Origin: Moniliophthora roreri
Taxonomy: Eukaryota; Basidiomycota; Agaricomycetes; Agaricales; Marasmiaceae
Length of the DNA stretch: 64,000 nt
Direction of reading: 5' to 3'
Assembly: GCA_001466705.2 (NCBI GenBank)
Contig: LATX02000046.1
Location: forward strand, 930,001 to 994,000
In this document: piece after piece, positions 33,837 through 46,215 of the stretch
Position numbering within the stretch: position 1 is the first letter of the stretch
Layout: every line of letters begins with the position of its first letter
The notes under the pieces: generated by a model
What the model was told of the DNA's origin: nothing
Seen by the model: only the letters and a program-made list of their open reading frames with translations
Databases searched by the model: none
Program-made: the position numbers and the translations under genes

Positions 33837-34755
33837 CAATCACCTCTGGATGATTGTTTAAGTTCGGGAATATGCAGCGCAGAATTTGTCCAGCACTTGT
33901 GGACTGTACAGCCCTTCCTATCATAGGCTGTCCATGTTTACCTCAGATGTCCTGGTTCATAGTGAACATTGGTGTCCCTTGGCTAAGAGATTTCTGGGTT
34001 GCCAGAGCACCTAGCAAGCTTGACATTTGCCTTTTTAAGTTCTCAATTTCTTGAGTCTGTGCTTGTATAGTACATTGGTGCACATCTACAGTCGCTGCCA
34101 CACCCAAATTATACATATCACTATTCTGTTCCTCCTTTTTAGGAAACAATAATGGTACTGTCTCTTCTTGTTTTATGACCAGCGTTGTCGCAGCCTGGCT
34201 AGGAGCTTGTCCTTGTGCTGCCTTGACCTGCACATTCGTCAAAGGAATAGGAACCCCTATAGAAAAGGCCATACCTGGTATAATGGGTTGTGTTTCCTCA
34301 GGAACTGCCGATCCCTGAATTGGTTGACATTACTATCTCTGCCTGTTCGATAACATCATTTAGTTCCCAAGGATCTTGTCATCTTCTAGAGTCTTCTTTT
34401 CCCTTTATCTGGTTTATTGAGTGTAAATAGCTCCATCCGCTGTTGAACACGGGTCTTGAATGTTGTTTCAAAGGTGCTCAGGTATGTTTGTACTACTGCA
34501 TGGTTTGAAAGGAGAGCTGGAGGTTTGAGGAGCTTTCTGACTTTGAGCAAGAATGCTCAATTGTACTTCTTTAGTTTTTCCAGTCCACCAAACCCAATGT
34601 ATTGACTGTGCAACACTATCTGGTACAATTTATCCGTCGATCCATTGTCCGTATCTGCTGAATCAGGAAATTCCTTAAATAAGAGCTTTTTAAAGTCTTC
34701 CCAGGAGTTGCCTTTGGCTTTGCTACTCCCTTGCAATTCTGTCCGCAGCTTATAG
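33837..34755 (-). pseudogene. Family 2 gag fragment, third copy
   Basis: Minus strand 33943-34272 (Gln-rich coiled segment after VPIPLTNVQVKAAQ) and 34557-34755 (KLRTELQGSSKAKGNSWEDF) match the gag fragments at 29971-31559. Stops are shared in part, for example near 34557. It ends at N34756, where it meets LTR. Confidence 0.78.
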
Positions 34756-34756
34756 N

Positions 34757-34944
34757 TAGACACCTCTGTATAGCATATCATATAGTGCTTCGTACTTTCT
34801 AAGGTACCACCGCTTCTCTAAGGCAATGACTAGCAGACTGGGCTCACTCTAGTCCTTATTACCTGTCATCTTGTGTCATATTAAAGTGTTCCAATTCAGA
34901 AATAGTGTAAAATGAATAAAAGTGGGTCTTTTCTAGGTTCAACA
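34757..34944 (-). repeat. Family 2 LTR 5' end, inverted
   Basis: In the LTR sense it starts at 34944 with TGTTGAACCTAGAAAAG and runs to the N, defining the 5' terminus of the family 2 LTR. It is probably the outer boundary of the minus-strand mosaic. Confidence 0.75.
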
Positions 34945-35190
34945 CATTATTGATACCAGTATTTGCTTTGAAGTGATTAATAAAACTATAAAGCCATAAA
35001 TATTATACAGAACAAACACCAATCTCAATCTGAGAAGTTGTTTTGAAGGCAAATCGTCTCTGAACTACCGAGCAAGACATTGGGAATTATTCTTAATGTT
35101 GTGATAACAGTAAACCACGCCAAACCAACTCGCAAACAAAACTGAGAATCAAGAACTTATATATACCTTTTTTGGGGGTATTTTGGCACC
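34945..35190. other. Unassigned AT-rich sequence
   Basis: I see no gene, no LTR match and no repeat of other window sequence. It lies just outside the terminus of the inverted family 2 LTR and could be the original insertion target. Confidence 0.4.
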
Positions 35191-35226
35191 ACAGACCTTC
35201 TGTTTTCATAGCAGAGGCATAGGTTT

Positions 35227-35578
35227 TTGAGCATCTTCACTGGCAAGCAATTCCACCCTGAAGAACTAGCCGAAGCATATGTGACAGCATCATATATGGG
35301 AGATGGAAATGAGAATAGTGAGTTGAACAGGCTGATTCAACAGTTCTTGATAGAAGCAAAAGTCCGAGAAAACCATAAAACAAAAGAAAATCAATACGAG
35401 AGTCAGTGGAGGGTGGAGCACATAATGGAAGAAACAAGAAAGAAAGTAACAGAGAAAATCAAACAGAGGAAAGCAGCAGCAAAGGCTGCCACAGAGAGAG
35501 CCAAAGAGGTAGATGGGCTACAAGAACAAACGTTAGTGGAACATGTAGACCAGCAATCAATGAAATGGAGTGACTGGT
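35227..35578 (+). pseudogene. Family 2 protease-RT spacer fragment (coiled-coil)
   Basis: A 117-codon stretch matches 38590-38930 of element F: EELAEAYVTASYMGDGN, then a Lys/Arg/Ala-rich heptad-like helix (KQRKAAAKAATERAKEVDG) and MKWSDW. It is cut precisely where an inverted family 2 LTR end begins (TGGTAATTTG). Confidence 0.7.
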
Positions 35579-35880
35579 AATTTGTCTAAGATAAGACTAG
35601 TGGAAAACTACCCAAAAAGATAACCTCCAAAAGTCTAACTCAGTTTGTTGTGCAAGTGTGGATCGACATGATCAGAGTTACTGCACTTAGAATGCCAACA
35701 AAACTCTTAGCTAGGTTGATTCTCTCTTATTGAAGTGTTCAACTTCAAAGTGTTCACCTCCAGAGGAGTATATATGGTTTTAGAATGGTTTATATCACAA
35801 ACACACACACAAAACACAAAGAACACGGTGCACAAAGCACAAACACAAGAGCTACAGTCCTGTACAAAGACCCAATAATA
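35577..35880 (-). repeat. Inverted 3' part of a family 2 LTR
   Basis: Reverse complement of about 53035-53324. It begins at the LTR terminus and stops where the direct LTR of element F starts at 35881, giving a head-to-head LTR junction. Confidence 0.78.
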
Positions 35881-37392
35881 TGTCAAACCTAGAAAAGACC
35901 CACTTTTATTCATTTTACACTATTTCTGAATCGGAACACTTTAATATGACACGAGATAATGGGTAATAAGGACTAGAGTGAGCCCAGTCTGCTAGCCATT
36001 GCCTTAGAGAAGTGGTGGTACCTTAGAAAGTATGAAGCGCTATATGATACACTATACAGAGGTGTCTAAGCTGTACTTTCTAACCTATGTAAGTATCAGA
36101 TCCAAAGTGGATCACTCCCGAAACCTGTAGGGAATCTAACTATGGCCCAATGAATGCATTGGCTAGTTAACCAAGCTCTCAAAGTGCTATCAATGGGATT
36201 CTAACTTCTACTTTACTTTTCTATGACATCTGCAAAGTGCAAGCTGCAGTCAAACAAGTACAGAGGTACTTAGAGGAGACATCAAAACAGAAAGACAACT
36301 TAGAACAGGAACAATCATAGAACAATCCTCCTCTGAAGTCAATATAGGGATCAGAGTCAAAGCAGGCAATCTCTTAATAAAGAATTCACAAGTGGCTAAA
36401 CAATATGCAATGAGCAAACTAGGTACAAAGACTGCTTGAAAAGACAGAAATCACTTCCGAAGGACATCTACTACCTACAGACAGATACAATGAGACATAT
36501 GAAGGATATCTAATGCAAAAGAAATCCTAAATAAGACCAAGCATGCATTGCCAACGGAGATAGGAACAATAACAGCATGTTCCGACCTTGGAAAATTTGG
36601 CATCTAGGCCACTGCTGATGTGCAGATACTAGAAAAGGGAAATGCTGTCAAAATACAGGACAGATACAGCCATCTGCTCATGGATACCTGATGTAGAAAA
36701 GAGAAAATACAAATTATAGAGTCTAGAGCACCTGGAGGCATAGATACCCGCACAGATATGGTTGGATACCCTAGTGGCCAGACTCCATGACATCTGAATA
36801 ATCTCTCTTTTAGTATCTCAGTCACTCATTTGTCATTTCCTGAATTATCAGACAATATTTATAATTTTCTGTAGATATATTCCTTGGACTGTATATAAGG
36901 ACAGCTAGATATTTTTACATACTCAAGTAACTCTGCCCCCTCTGATTGTGAATACATAACGAGTTTATTTGGTGTATAAATTTGTGTGCCATTCCAGTTT
37001 TGCTTCCTCACTACAGGCTCTGGAGATCGGTCCTGAGTGACTCCAGAGAGATAGAAATCTGATAAGAAACTTGCAGTGTGAGAGATAAGAGTAACATCTT
37101 GAGTGCATTATAGCACTTTTTTAAGAGAAACTTTACACCAAGAAGGAGCCTTGGGCATCTGGAGTGTGGCCTGTGTGTGTATCAGGTTGTGACACACTTA
37201 GAGTCTTAGCAAGGGGTGTGCCTGCGCTGAACTCTTTGTAGAAATTAGTCTAGAACCTTTTCCAGTACACTGTGTGCTGTAGTTATCTTAAAGAAGTCTT
37301 CAACTCTGTAGGGTCAGACTATATCAGCTATCAAGTCTTTGTATGGGACTGTAGCTCTTGTGTTTGTGCTTTGTGCACCGTGTTCTTTGTGT
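35881..37392 (+). repeat. 5' LTR of element F
   Basis: Starts TGTCAAACCTAGAAAAG and carries TGTATATAAGG near 36891 as the likely TATA box. N37393 truncates it in the GTGT-rich 3' part. By comparison with 53098-53324 about 230 bp are missing, so the intact LTR is roughly 1.7 kb. Confidence 0.82.
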
Positions 37393-37393
37393 N

Positions 37394-38400
37394 GACAGAA
37401 GGGTCAAAAAGAGATGTACATGGGACACAAGAAGATGGTGAAGTGAGGAGAGCTTTGAGTGGTGTGAAACTGATAGACACTGCGCTGTTTAAGCCACCTC
37501 CACCAGCTAGCAAGTTCCCAGAAGAGCATATATCAAATAAGCCTAAACTCATTCAGCAAAAAGGGGATAATTCAAATAGGTGACCTCTAGATGGCAGTCT
37601 TTATTTGAACCCAGAGGACGTGATAGCGGCCCAAATTGCTAAAGAGACTCTTAACATGCCATTGGGAGATCTTTGCACTTTACAACCCAAACTGATTAAA
37701 GCACTGGATAGACAAACTAAGAATCGAGTATTAGCCATGTCTAAATTAAAAGGAAGTGTGGAATCCAATCAGACAAAGCATCTGTCGGAAGAAGCTGTGT
37801 TATTGACCATAGAGGAAGTAAAAGAAGTATTCGTTAATATTGATGAAATACATACTTTGGAAACGTTCAAAGTTTTAACTGAGCCTGTAGGGGATATGCC
37901 TGCAGGAGCAGTGGTTCAGTTGGATCCCATTGACCAATTCAACGTGAATATCATGGATTGTCCAGAAGGAGTGAAAGAGGTGCTAACAATAGTAGCTGCC
38001 ATGACCAAAGGACTCAGGGTAATATTCCCAAAAGTCAATGGGAGTAGTGTTATGGTAGAAGTGGTTCTAGACACTGGATCACAGATAATCTCTATAGATA
38101 CGCAGATCACTAAAAGCCTAGACTTGACCTGGGATCCTGATATGGTTATACACATGCAATCGTTGAACAGTGGACTCAACTCTATGTGGGGCCTAGCTAG
38201 AAATGTGCCCTTTAAGTTTGAAGAGATAGTCCTGTACTTACAAGTGCATATAGTCAATGATGCGCCATATCAAGTGTTGCTAGGTCGACCATTCAATACT
38301 CTAGCAAATACAAAAGTATTAAACAATAGGGAAGATACTGAACTAGAGCTTATGTGTCCAAATACCAAGCGGAGGGTTACACTTCCTACATTTAAATGAG
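37394..38400 (+). pseudogene. Element F pol: retropepsin-type protease region
   Basis: The main open stretch, 37605-38399, encodes a spacer and then the aspartic protease with the intact active site LDTGSQIISID (about 38068-38100) and the flap-distal YQVLLGRPFNTLA. Upstream, 37394-37582 is in another frame and ends at a TGA. It is bounded left by N37393. In family terms this cleaves Gag and Pol in the particle. It remains the best-kept domain of the copy, but the flanking frames are broken. Confidence 0.85.
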
Positions 38401-38560
38401 GGTCATATTGGCCTCCATGGCATGAAGATGTCAAACCTATAGTTGAAGAACCAGAATCTCCTCAAATGGAGGAAGAGGTAAATTTTCAGACCTCGAGGAT
38501 CTGATTAGTCAACAGGGAGAGGTAGCCTTACAGTTCAAGCTCACAGAAACAAGTGAAGTA

Positions 38561-38985
38561 GTGCTTATGGGCTATAAGTTACCTAGTACTGGCAAGCAAT
38601 TCCACTCCGAAGAACTAGCTGAAGCATATGTGACGGCATCATATATGGGAGATGGAAACAAGGATAGTGAGTTGAACAGGCTGATTCAACAGTTCTTGAT
38701 GGGAGCAAAAGTCCGAGAAAACCACAAAACAAGAAAATCAATATGAGAGTCAGTGGAGGGTGGAGCACATAATGGAAGAAACAAGAAAGAAAGTAACAGA
38801 GAAAATCGAACAGAGGAAAGCAGCAGCAAAAGCTGCTGCAGAGAGAGCCAAAGAGGTAAATGGGCTACGAGAACAAACGATAGCGGAACACGTAGACTGG
38901 CAATCAATGAAATGGAGTGACTGGACAGGTAAAGACTCAGATACTCAGTCTCCGACTCGATATGCTGTATGCAAGATGCTGTTCC
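38561..38985 (+). pseudogene. Element F protease-RT spacer (coiled-coil)
   Basis: Encodes GKQFHSEELAEAYVTASY and a Lys/Ala-rich helix in two frames (a frameshift near 38740), then MKWSDWTGKDSDTQSP. It continues after the solo LTR at 39561. Related sequence is at 35227-35578. Confidence 0.65.
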
Positions 38986-39555
38986 TGTTACAATTCCCTA
39001 CTCATACAGACTTTTTTCTTTTCTTTCCTTCTCTTTCCCTTGTATTACCATCCTTCAGCGCCTCTACAAGCGCTTATATGCTTCTTATTAACATCTGGAC
39101 TCATACACCTTCCCAGTCCCCTTTCCAATCTATCCCTTTCACCATATTTAAGATGTCATTAATGATTTCATCTTGACGTCATTATTCTATTAAGTTCTAT
39201 CTGTTTCTTATTTATGATATCATTCTGTGACATCATCATGACTTCACCTTTGACATTATGATGACTTTAGTTATGACTCTATTCTTTCTTTCAGGAACTA
39301 TTTGCATACCAATTCATATCTTTGTATACCAAGTTGCGACTGTTAACAATGTACAACTTAGTAGATACAAATGGTGTATAAGTAGATAGAGACCTGGGTC
39401 TAAGCTCCTCAGCTTGACCTGGTTAATCCACTTGTGTCTTAAGCCAACGAACAATCTTCTGAACCTAGCTCTGCTAGCGAACTCAAACTTGAACCTTTAC
39501 AACGCCACTACGTCATTGTGGTGTTAGTCATCGTTGCTGCGCAAGTAATGTAACA
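38986..39555 (+). repeat. Family 1 solo LTR inside element F
   Basis: 570 bp, TGTTACAATTCCC...AATGTAACA, flanked by a perfect GTTCC duplication (38981-38985 and 39556-39560). It is most like the B LTR. TATAAGTAG lies 32 bp before TCAGCTTGACCT. There is no internal sequence, so the element was lost by LTR-LTR recombination. Confidence 0.93.
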
Positions 39556-39560
39556 GTTCC

Positions 39561-40787
39561 AGGGCTCTGGTTTTGTAGTGCCATATGGCAAAAAGAAGTA
39601 CAAACTAGTGGCTAAGAAAGTTAAACCAATCAAAGCCATGTTACCCTCTGAATTTTGGATTGAACAAAATATCATGGGAAATCCTCTAGAAGGAATGCCT
39701 GAGTTACCAACCAATCCACCTGAATACACGCCAGGAGTGCATTATACTGAAGAATGAAAGAAAGTCATAGACAAGAATCATCCAGAGGGATTTCTTCTGC
39801 CTGAAGAACAAAAGCTGTTACATTGTTTACTGAAGCTACAAGAAATGGCTTTCACATGGGAGGAATCCAAAGCAGGAATCTTTAGAGAGGATTTCTTTCC
39901 TCAGGTAGAGTTTCCAGTAATACCACACATGCTGTGGGTGTTCACAAATGCACCGATTCCACCAGGAATCTTTGATGAAGTGTGTAACATAATTAAAGGA
40001 AAGATTATGAGCAAGACATATGAGCCATCAAACAGTTTGTATTGTTCCTGATGGTTCTGTGTTGCTAAGAAAGATGGAAGACTGCATATAGTGCACAGTT
40101 TAGAACCATTGAATGCTGTGATGATACAACATTCAGGGATTCCCCCAGCGACATATGAGCTAGCAAATCATTTTGCAGGAAGAGCTTGTGGAGGGACTCT
40201 GGATTTGTTCATGGGATACGATGAAAGGAAAATACATCCTTCATCACGGGACTTGACCACATTTCAAACACCTTTTGGTGCATACAGACTAGTCAAATTG
40301 CCTATGGGATGGACTAATTTGGTTCCTATATTCCATGAGGATGTCTGTGAAATCCTGAAGGATGAAATACCTCAGGTTACGCGGCTGTATATTGATGACG
40401 TTCTGATACGTGGGCTGAAGACAAGATATGAACTAGAAGGTGGAGGGTATGAAACAATACCGGAAAATCCAGGCATAAGACACTTTGTATGGGAACATAT
40501 GCAGAACATAAATCAAATTTTACAACATGTTAAATACTGTGGTGGAATGTTTGTGGGGAAAAAGTCTTTTGTATACTGCGATGAAACAATCATAGTGGGA
40601 CACAGGTGTACCTACATGGGACTCAAACCTACCTATGATAAGATGGAGGCCATTACTACTTGGCCTTCACCACTGGTGACCAAGACAGATGTAAGAAGCT
40701 TTTTGGGGACTTGTGGACAAGTCAGGCAGTTTATTAAAAACTTTGCTAAGATAGCTGCCCCAATACAATGTCTTATGCGGGATGACA
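39561..40787 (+). pseudogene. Element F pol: reverse transcriptase
   Basis: RT entry WFCVAKKDGRLH (after a TGA at 40049-40051), palm motif YIDD at 40388-40399 (RLYIDDVLIRG), thumb and connection to KIAAPIQCLMRDD. YIDD instead of YMDD, with LPMGWTNLVPIFHEDV in the fingers, marks it as distinct from family 1. Element C interrupts it at the Asp-Asp codons (TGACA target), and RNase H resumes at 48092. Confidence 0.88.
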
Positions 40788-41221
40788 TGTTACATTACTT
40801 GTGCAGCAATGCTAACTCAACTACTCCGAAGAGATAAGTCCCTTCGCTAATAGTTCACAAGTTCAAGTTAGAGTTCATTTAGTGGATGCTAAAGTTCAGA
40901 GTTCCTTCAATCAAGGCATTGACACAAGTATAGATTAACTAGGTCAAGCTGAGGACTTATCGCCCTAGCTTGAGCGTTTAAATACGTACAACCATATCAT
41001 GTAATCTGCATGATACAATGTCTGATAACTATGATGATATGATAATAAATACTGACGGAGTTGGGATATAGTGCATACTTCGATAAGAAAAGAGGGGCTG
41101 GGGAAGTGTAATGAGTCCGATAGAGTGAGAAGCATAAATGTAAGTAAGAAAAGGGGGCTGGAAATGTGTACTTGTCCGATCAGAAAGGGAAGCATAGTAA
41201 CGGGGTAGGAAAAACATAACA
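40788..41221 (-). repeat. 3' LTR of element C
   Basis: 434 bp, starting TGTTACATTACTTG and ending ACATAACA. The adjacent internal side reads TTACCCCCTGTCTAAG, the reverse complement of the polypurine tract AGACAGGGGGTAA. Confidence 0.93.
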
Positions 41222-41258
41222 TTACCCCCTGTCTAAGGCAAAACTCCATATTGCCACC

Positions 41259-42386
41259 TTATGACTCTCTATCACTGTAAAGTTCTGTATCGTAATCGTA
41301 CAATGTGTCTGGCATTTCATCAATGCTCTGAAGCATCGGAGTATTCGGCACCTCTCTTGTTGCGTCTTGCATGTCATCAGTGTTCTGAAACACTGGAATA
41401 TCGGACCTTTCTCCCATTGGCTGCCAACCTGTGGCCATCCGTCCGTACACTGAAGATCCTATGTCAAACCTCCACACCTTTCTCGGATCTGTTCTGACGA
41501 ACAGGAAATCCGCATCGCCTCTGCTGTTATGGATGGACCTCTCAGCATTCTCCTCTGAGATTTTCATAAGGTTCATCGTCATAACTGCAATCATCCAGCA
41601 AAGAGTCTGGACTCGAACCAGACCCTCGACGCACAATTCGGCGAGACCTTCGTTGGTTAGGGCAGTGCAAAGATGTATGCCCAGGCTGAGTTGTGAAGCA
41701 TCTGTGACACATGTACTGTGGGCAATTCCGGGCGAGATGGTGTTCCAGTCCGCACACAGGGCAGAGACACAGTTGACAAGCTGAGTCATGGGGGTCAGGA
41801 GCGGAGTCGGAGACCTCAAGCTCAGTGTCAGTAGGTCTTTGTCGTTTGAGGGGGTTCAATTTTCCCTGTCCTCGTCTCCATCTTCCTTGGATGGGTCCGC
41901 CCCACCAACCACGGGGATTACGTCGACCTTGTGGTGGAACCGATGCTTCAGGTGTCTGAAGATTTCTGGGGTCGGCAGGGGTTGGAGGTTCGAGGTCTCA
42001 GGTGGGGGAGTGATTGGTCAGCTCGACCTTAGGTTTGATGTCGGAATCGGGAGTGGGGTCAGGATAAATGAGGGTGTTGTTAGCGGGGGGTTCAGTGGTC
42101 GGACGGGGAGCAGTGGTGACTCTGGGTGAGAGTTGGTCTGTGAGGGTTCGGGGTTTGGAGGTGAGCCTGGTGAGGAGGCTCCTGGTGTCATTGACGTCAG
42201 GGCAAGGGTATCTGTTTCCATCAGTCCGTCGTCCGAGCTGGTTGACGACACTGAAGGAGAGGGGATCAGGGTACTCTGACAGTGCTCAGGGATCTGGGGG
42301 AGGTGGCATGGACAAGTGTGAATGATATGGAAATAATGACGGTACCATGATGGGTCCTTCCAACCCAATGCAATAATTACAGGCAT
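41259..42386 (-). pseudogene. Element C ORF3b: +1 frame overlapping ORF3a, with its own C-terminal tail
   Basis: Open stretches 42018-42386 and 41259-41819 lie +1 to ORF3a, interrupted between 42018 and 41819. The tail downstream of the ORF3a stop (FLFVRTDPRKVW ... MPDTLYDYDTELYSDRES) matches the D tail (LLFVGADPKKVR ... YDYDTELYGDGES), and there no other frame is coding. This tail is the best evidence that the +1 frame is used. Confidence 0.45.
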
Positions 42387-42708
42387 ATATCACTTGATTG
42401 GCAATCTTGAGATTGCAGCTGTCAATGATTTTTTCGAATAAGTGGCGTTGGGACTGTAAGAAAAAGAGGCTTTTGACGAGAGGTTCCAGTTGGTTGTGCT
42501 GATCACTGGCTGCTCGCAGTTGGTCGTCATACTGTCTGGAATTAAAGATGTGAAGGAGTTGGTACGGGTTCGGGTGAAGTCCGTGCTGATAGGTGATATT
42601 TTCTCCATATCAACCTTCTCCTGACACATTAGGAACCGGGCTTGGTCCTCTGGACGGCTGGCTGCTAGAAGTAGAAGAGGAAGAGGAGGAGGCAGTTGCA
42701 TTGGACAT
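41542..42708 (-). pseudogene. Element C ORF3a: YDDQI and zinc-knuckle protein
   Basis: It starts at the ATG at 42708-42706, 5 bp after the pol stop (42716-42714). The N-terminal part has QYDDQLRAASDQHN and SLFFLQSQRHLFEKI. The C-terminal part (41542-41859) has tandem knuckles C-PV-C-GLEH-H-LARN-C and C-HR-C-FTTQPG-H-TSLH-C and ends YDDEPYENLRGEC. Three in-frame TGAs interrupt it. No membrane or signal sequence. Confidence 0.65.
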
Positions 42709-42713
42709 GGTGT

Positions 42714-45700
42714 TCAAGTTTTGAGAGGGATGGGGTCTTTCGGCTTCAACTTATGCTTTTTTATATATTCTTTGTAGACATCCAAGCAGTTGACCATCCC
42801 TTCAGTCTTAATCCATCGATTATGTGATGAGTTGTACCCCGTGTATGACACGAGGAATTCTCAGGGTTGCTTCTTGGGTTGGTGTCCCACGATTGCTTCC
42901 ACCTCGTATTCTTCGAACCCTTCTATCAGATCAGGAGGTGGCTCCGTAAAACTGGGTCCATGAGCCTCAGTTTCCTTAAATGGCATAAGAAGAGTGGTGT
43001 GGAAAACGGGGTGAATCTTCCATTGGTGCAGCAGTTTCAGCCAGTAAGTGACAGGTCCCAAAACTTCGAGAATCTCGAAGAGTCCTTCTCGTTTCGGTGC
43101 CAATTTCTTCGAGGGGTACCCTATGGTTAGATTTTTTCCTTCTAACCACACCTTCTGACCGACGTTATATGTTTCCAGGTCTCTTTTTTCTCTTTGTAGC
43201 ATCTTTTGTTGTGCTAATTCCAATAATCCTGTAGTTTCTTCTCTGATTCTCTTCAACTCTTGGAGTCGTTCTTCGACTGACGGGATGTTGGTTTGTTCGA
43301 ACACCATGGGAATAGCCCTTGGATGGTAACCCATCATCATAAAGAAGGGGGAATTCTTGAGTACTGAGTGTGTTCGATTATTGTGTGTGAATTCTGCTAG
43401 GGGAAGATATTCCTTCCATTTCGTCTGTTCTTTGGCACAGAAAATGCGAAGGTGGACTTCAATTTCTTGATTAACTCTTTCAGTTTCTCCATCGGTCTGC
43501 GGGTGGAATGCTGTGCTCATCGAGTGTTTGATTGACAGTTGTTTTTCCATTTCCTGAAAGACTTCTGCTGCGAATCTGGGGTCTCGATCAGATATAATGC
43601 GATCAGGAAGCCCAAACCTTTTGTACACGTGTTGAATCAGCAGGTCTGCTATCTCCGTGGCATCCGATTTCTTCGTGCATGGTGTAAAAATTACCCCCTT
43701 CATAGAGGAGTGGTCCACCATGACTAGAATAGAATCCATCCCATCACATTCGGAGAGATCCATAATCAAATCCATTGTGCACGTCTGAAAAGGGAGGGAG
43801 TTCGGAGTGTGTTGCAAGGGTTGAATGGGTGTTTTTGTCAGATGTGTGTTCACCTTGGACTGCTGACATGGGACACAGCCATCTACAAAGCTCTTGACGA
43901 ATTTTGCCATTCCCGGCCACCAGAAATCCCTCTGGACCTGTTCCAGAGTGTTCTACTGACTAGGGTGTCCTACTCCTGGTGTTTCATGTATCGATTGAAC
44001 TATCCTTCTCTGTAAGTCTATATTGTTTGGTACGTAAATCTGGTCCTTAAAAAGTAAAAGTCCATTGCAAATTTCCCAATCCAAAAGTGCAGACTTTATT
44101 GGCGGCATGCCCTGTTGCAATAACTGTTCCAAGGCTGACTTATGAAAGTTGTCCAGGCCCAATCGGTCTGCAATTTCAGTTCCTAAATCCAGATTGATTC
44201 CCTTGACAAAGAGTTGCTGAGGCAGAAGTATGATGTCATCATTATCATTGTCCTCTTCATGTCCTTTGTGATTCTGTCATGAGAGTGCATCGGCTTGTGT
44301 CATCGATGTTCCAGGCATGTGGACAAGACTGAGGTCGAACTCTGATAATAGAAGGCTCCAGCGTGCTTGTCTTTGGTTGAGCTTCTGAGCAATGCGGAAA
44401 TATGTAAGGTTCTTATGATCAGATAGAACCACTACTTTATATTTCCCCCCCATCAGATAATGTCGCCATTCTGTCAGAGCTCTTGTGATGGCCAGCAGCT
44501 CATGATCGTAGATTTTGTAATTCCGTTCCGTCAGTGAGAAGGACTTCAACAGAAATCCACAGGGATGCCATTCCCCATCTGGTCCTTGTTGTCATAACAC
44601 CGCCCCTGTTGCCCATTTGGAGGCATCTGCTTCTATCACAAAAGGTTTGTCTGGGTCTAGCATCAAAAGAATGGGTTCCAAAAGGAATTTCCTTTTGAGG
44701 AGGTCAAATGTGATCTGACACGCAGGGGTCCATTTGAATTTCTGTGACTTTCATGTGAGATCATGGAGTGGTTGAGCCAGTTGCACATATTTCCCAATAA
44801 ATTTTCGGTAAAAGTTTCTGAACCCTAAGAAGGCTCGTACTCCTTTGACCGCCTTTGGTGGTTCCCATTCCGCTATGCCTGCTAACTTTACTGGGTCCAT
44901 GGTGACATAGTTTGGCCAGATCACCATTCCAAGGAATATGACTTCTCGTACGTTGAACTTGCACTTTTCTGGTTTGAAATATAGGTCGTGTTTTCTAATT
45001 CGTTGCATTAACCGTTCAGTCCTTTCTTGATGCTCTTCCTGGTCCGTTGAGAATAAGAGGATGTCATCCATATAGACAACACACCATCCCTCATCAATGA
45101 AATCGGAAAGAATGTCATTCATGAAGGCCTAGAATGTTGCGGGTGAATTACTGAGTCCAAAGAACATAACCGTTGGTTCAAACAACCCTTGGTTCATTTT
45201 GAAGGCTGCCTTCCACTGATCTCCGTCCTTGATCCACATGTTGTTATAGCCATTTCTGAGATCCAGTTTCATGAAAACCTTTGCTCCTTTCAGCTTGTCA
45301 AGAAGCTCCAATATCAGCAGAAGGGGGTAGGCGTTCTTTATAGTTCCTTTGTTCAATTCTCTGTAGTCTTGAGTGGGTCGTAGTGTGCCTTTCTCCTTTT
45401 TTGCTACAAAGAAGAACAGGGAAGCCATTGGTGATTTAGATTTTCAAATGTACCCCTTTCATAGATTTTCCTCCAAGAATTTGTCTTGTTCCTTTTGTTT
45501 GTTTGGACTCAAAGGGTAGAGCTTGCAATTCTGGGGTACAAAATCTAGTTTTAATTCAATGGCATGATCGTAGGATCGGGAAGGCAGGAAACGTTCCGCT
45601 TTCTTCTTCTTGAAGCGATCTCTATACCTTTGGAGATAAGGGGGGATCAGTTTGTCTATCTCCTTCTTGACTTCTTGTTGCTGATGGGCTAGCTCCTGCG

Positions 45701-46215
45701 AGGCTGTGATCTTTGCTCCAATCAATACCTCCATGGGGTTGCTATCAAGGATGCCTGTGAACCTTCTGATCTGTATCCTCCTCTTCAGCACGAACTTCAC
45801 TTCTCCCGTCTCCCAATTGATTTGAGAGTTGTGATACCGAAGCCAGGGGAGTCCCAGAATTATGTTTTCATCTCCGATTCCTGAGATCATGAAATTTTCC
45901 CTAAACTCCTTCCCTGCTATTTTAAACTTAAGTTCCACCACATGAGATATCCAGGCAGTCTTATTTGGTGTTCCATCGACATTGAATACCTTGATTTTCT
46001 CGGAGCTGAATCCATTTCTTCCCTAACTCCTTTGCTAAGGCCATACTAATGAATCTTCCTCCGGCTCCCGAGTCTAGTAAGGCTTGTGTTTTGATGATTT
46101 TGGTTCCCGCTTTGTACTGAAGAGGAATATGCATAGAATTTTGGTCCATCTTAGCTAGTACAAAGTGTGAAATTGTTACAGGTGGTGGAGACATCGTCCT
46201 CTTCCGCTGCTTCAA
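42714..46215 (-). pseudogene. Element C pol: protease, RT, RNase H, integrase, chromodomain
   Basis: Protease at 45961-46200 with DSGAGGRFIS, RT at 44751-45428 with YMDD at 45063-45074, RNase H at about 44277-44660, integrase zinc domain at 43860-44160 (CVPCQQ intact), and a 349-codon integrase stretch 42861-43910 that keeps TMDLIMDLSE, SDRDPRF and TDGETERVNQE, so the D,D,E triad is present. The chromodomain follows after one stop (42861). About eight stops or frameshifts occur elsewhere. It has the least damaged integrase core of the family 1 copies. Confidence 0.9.
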
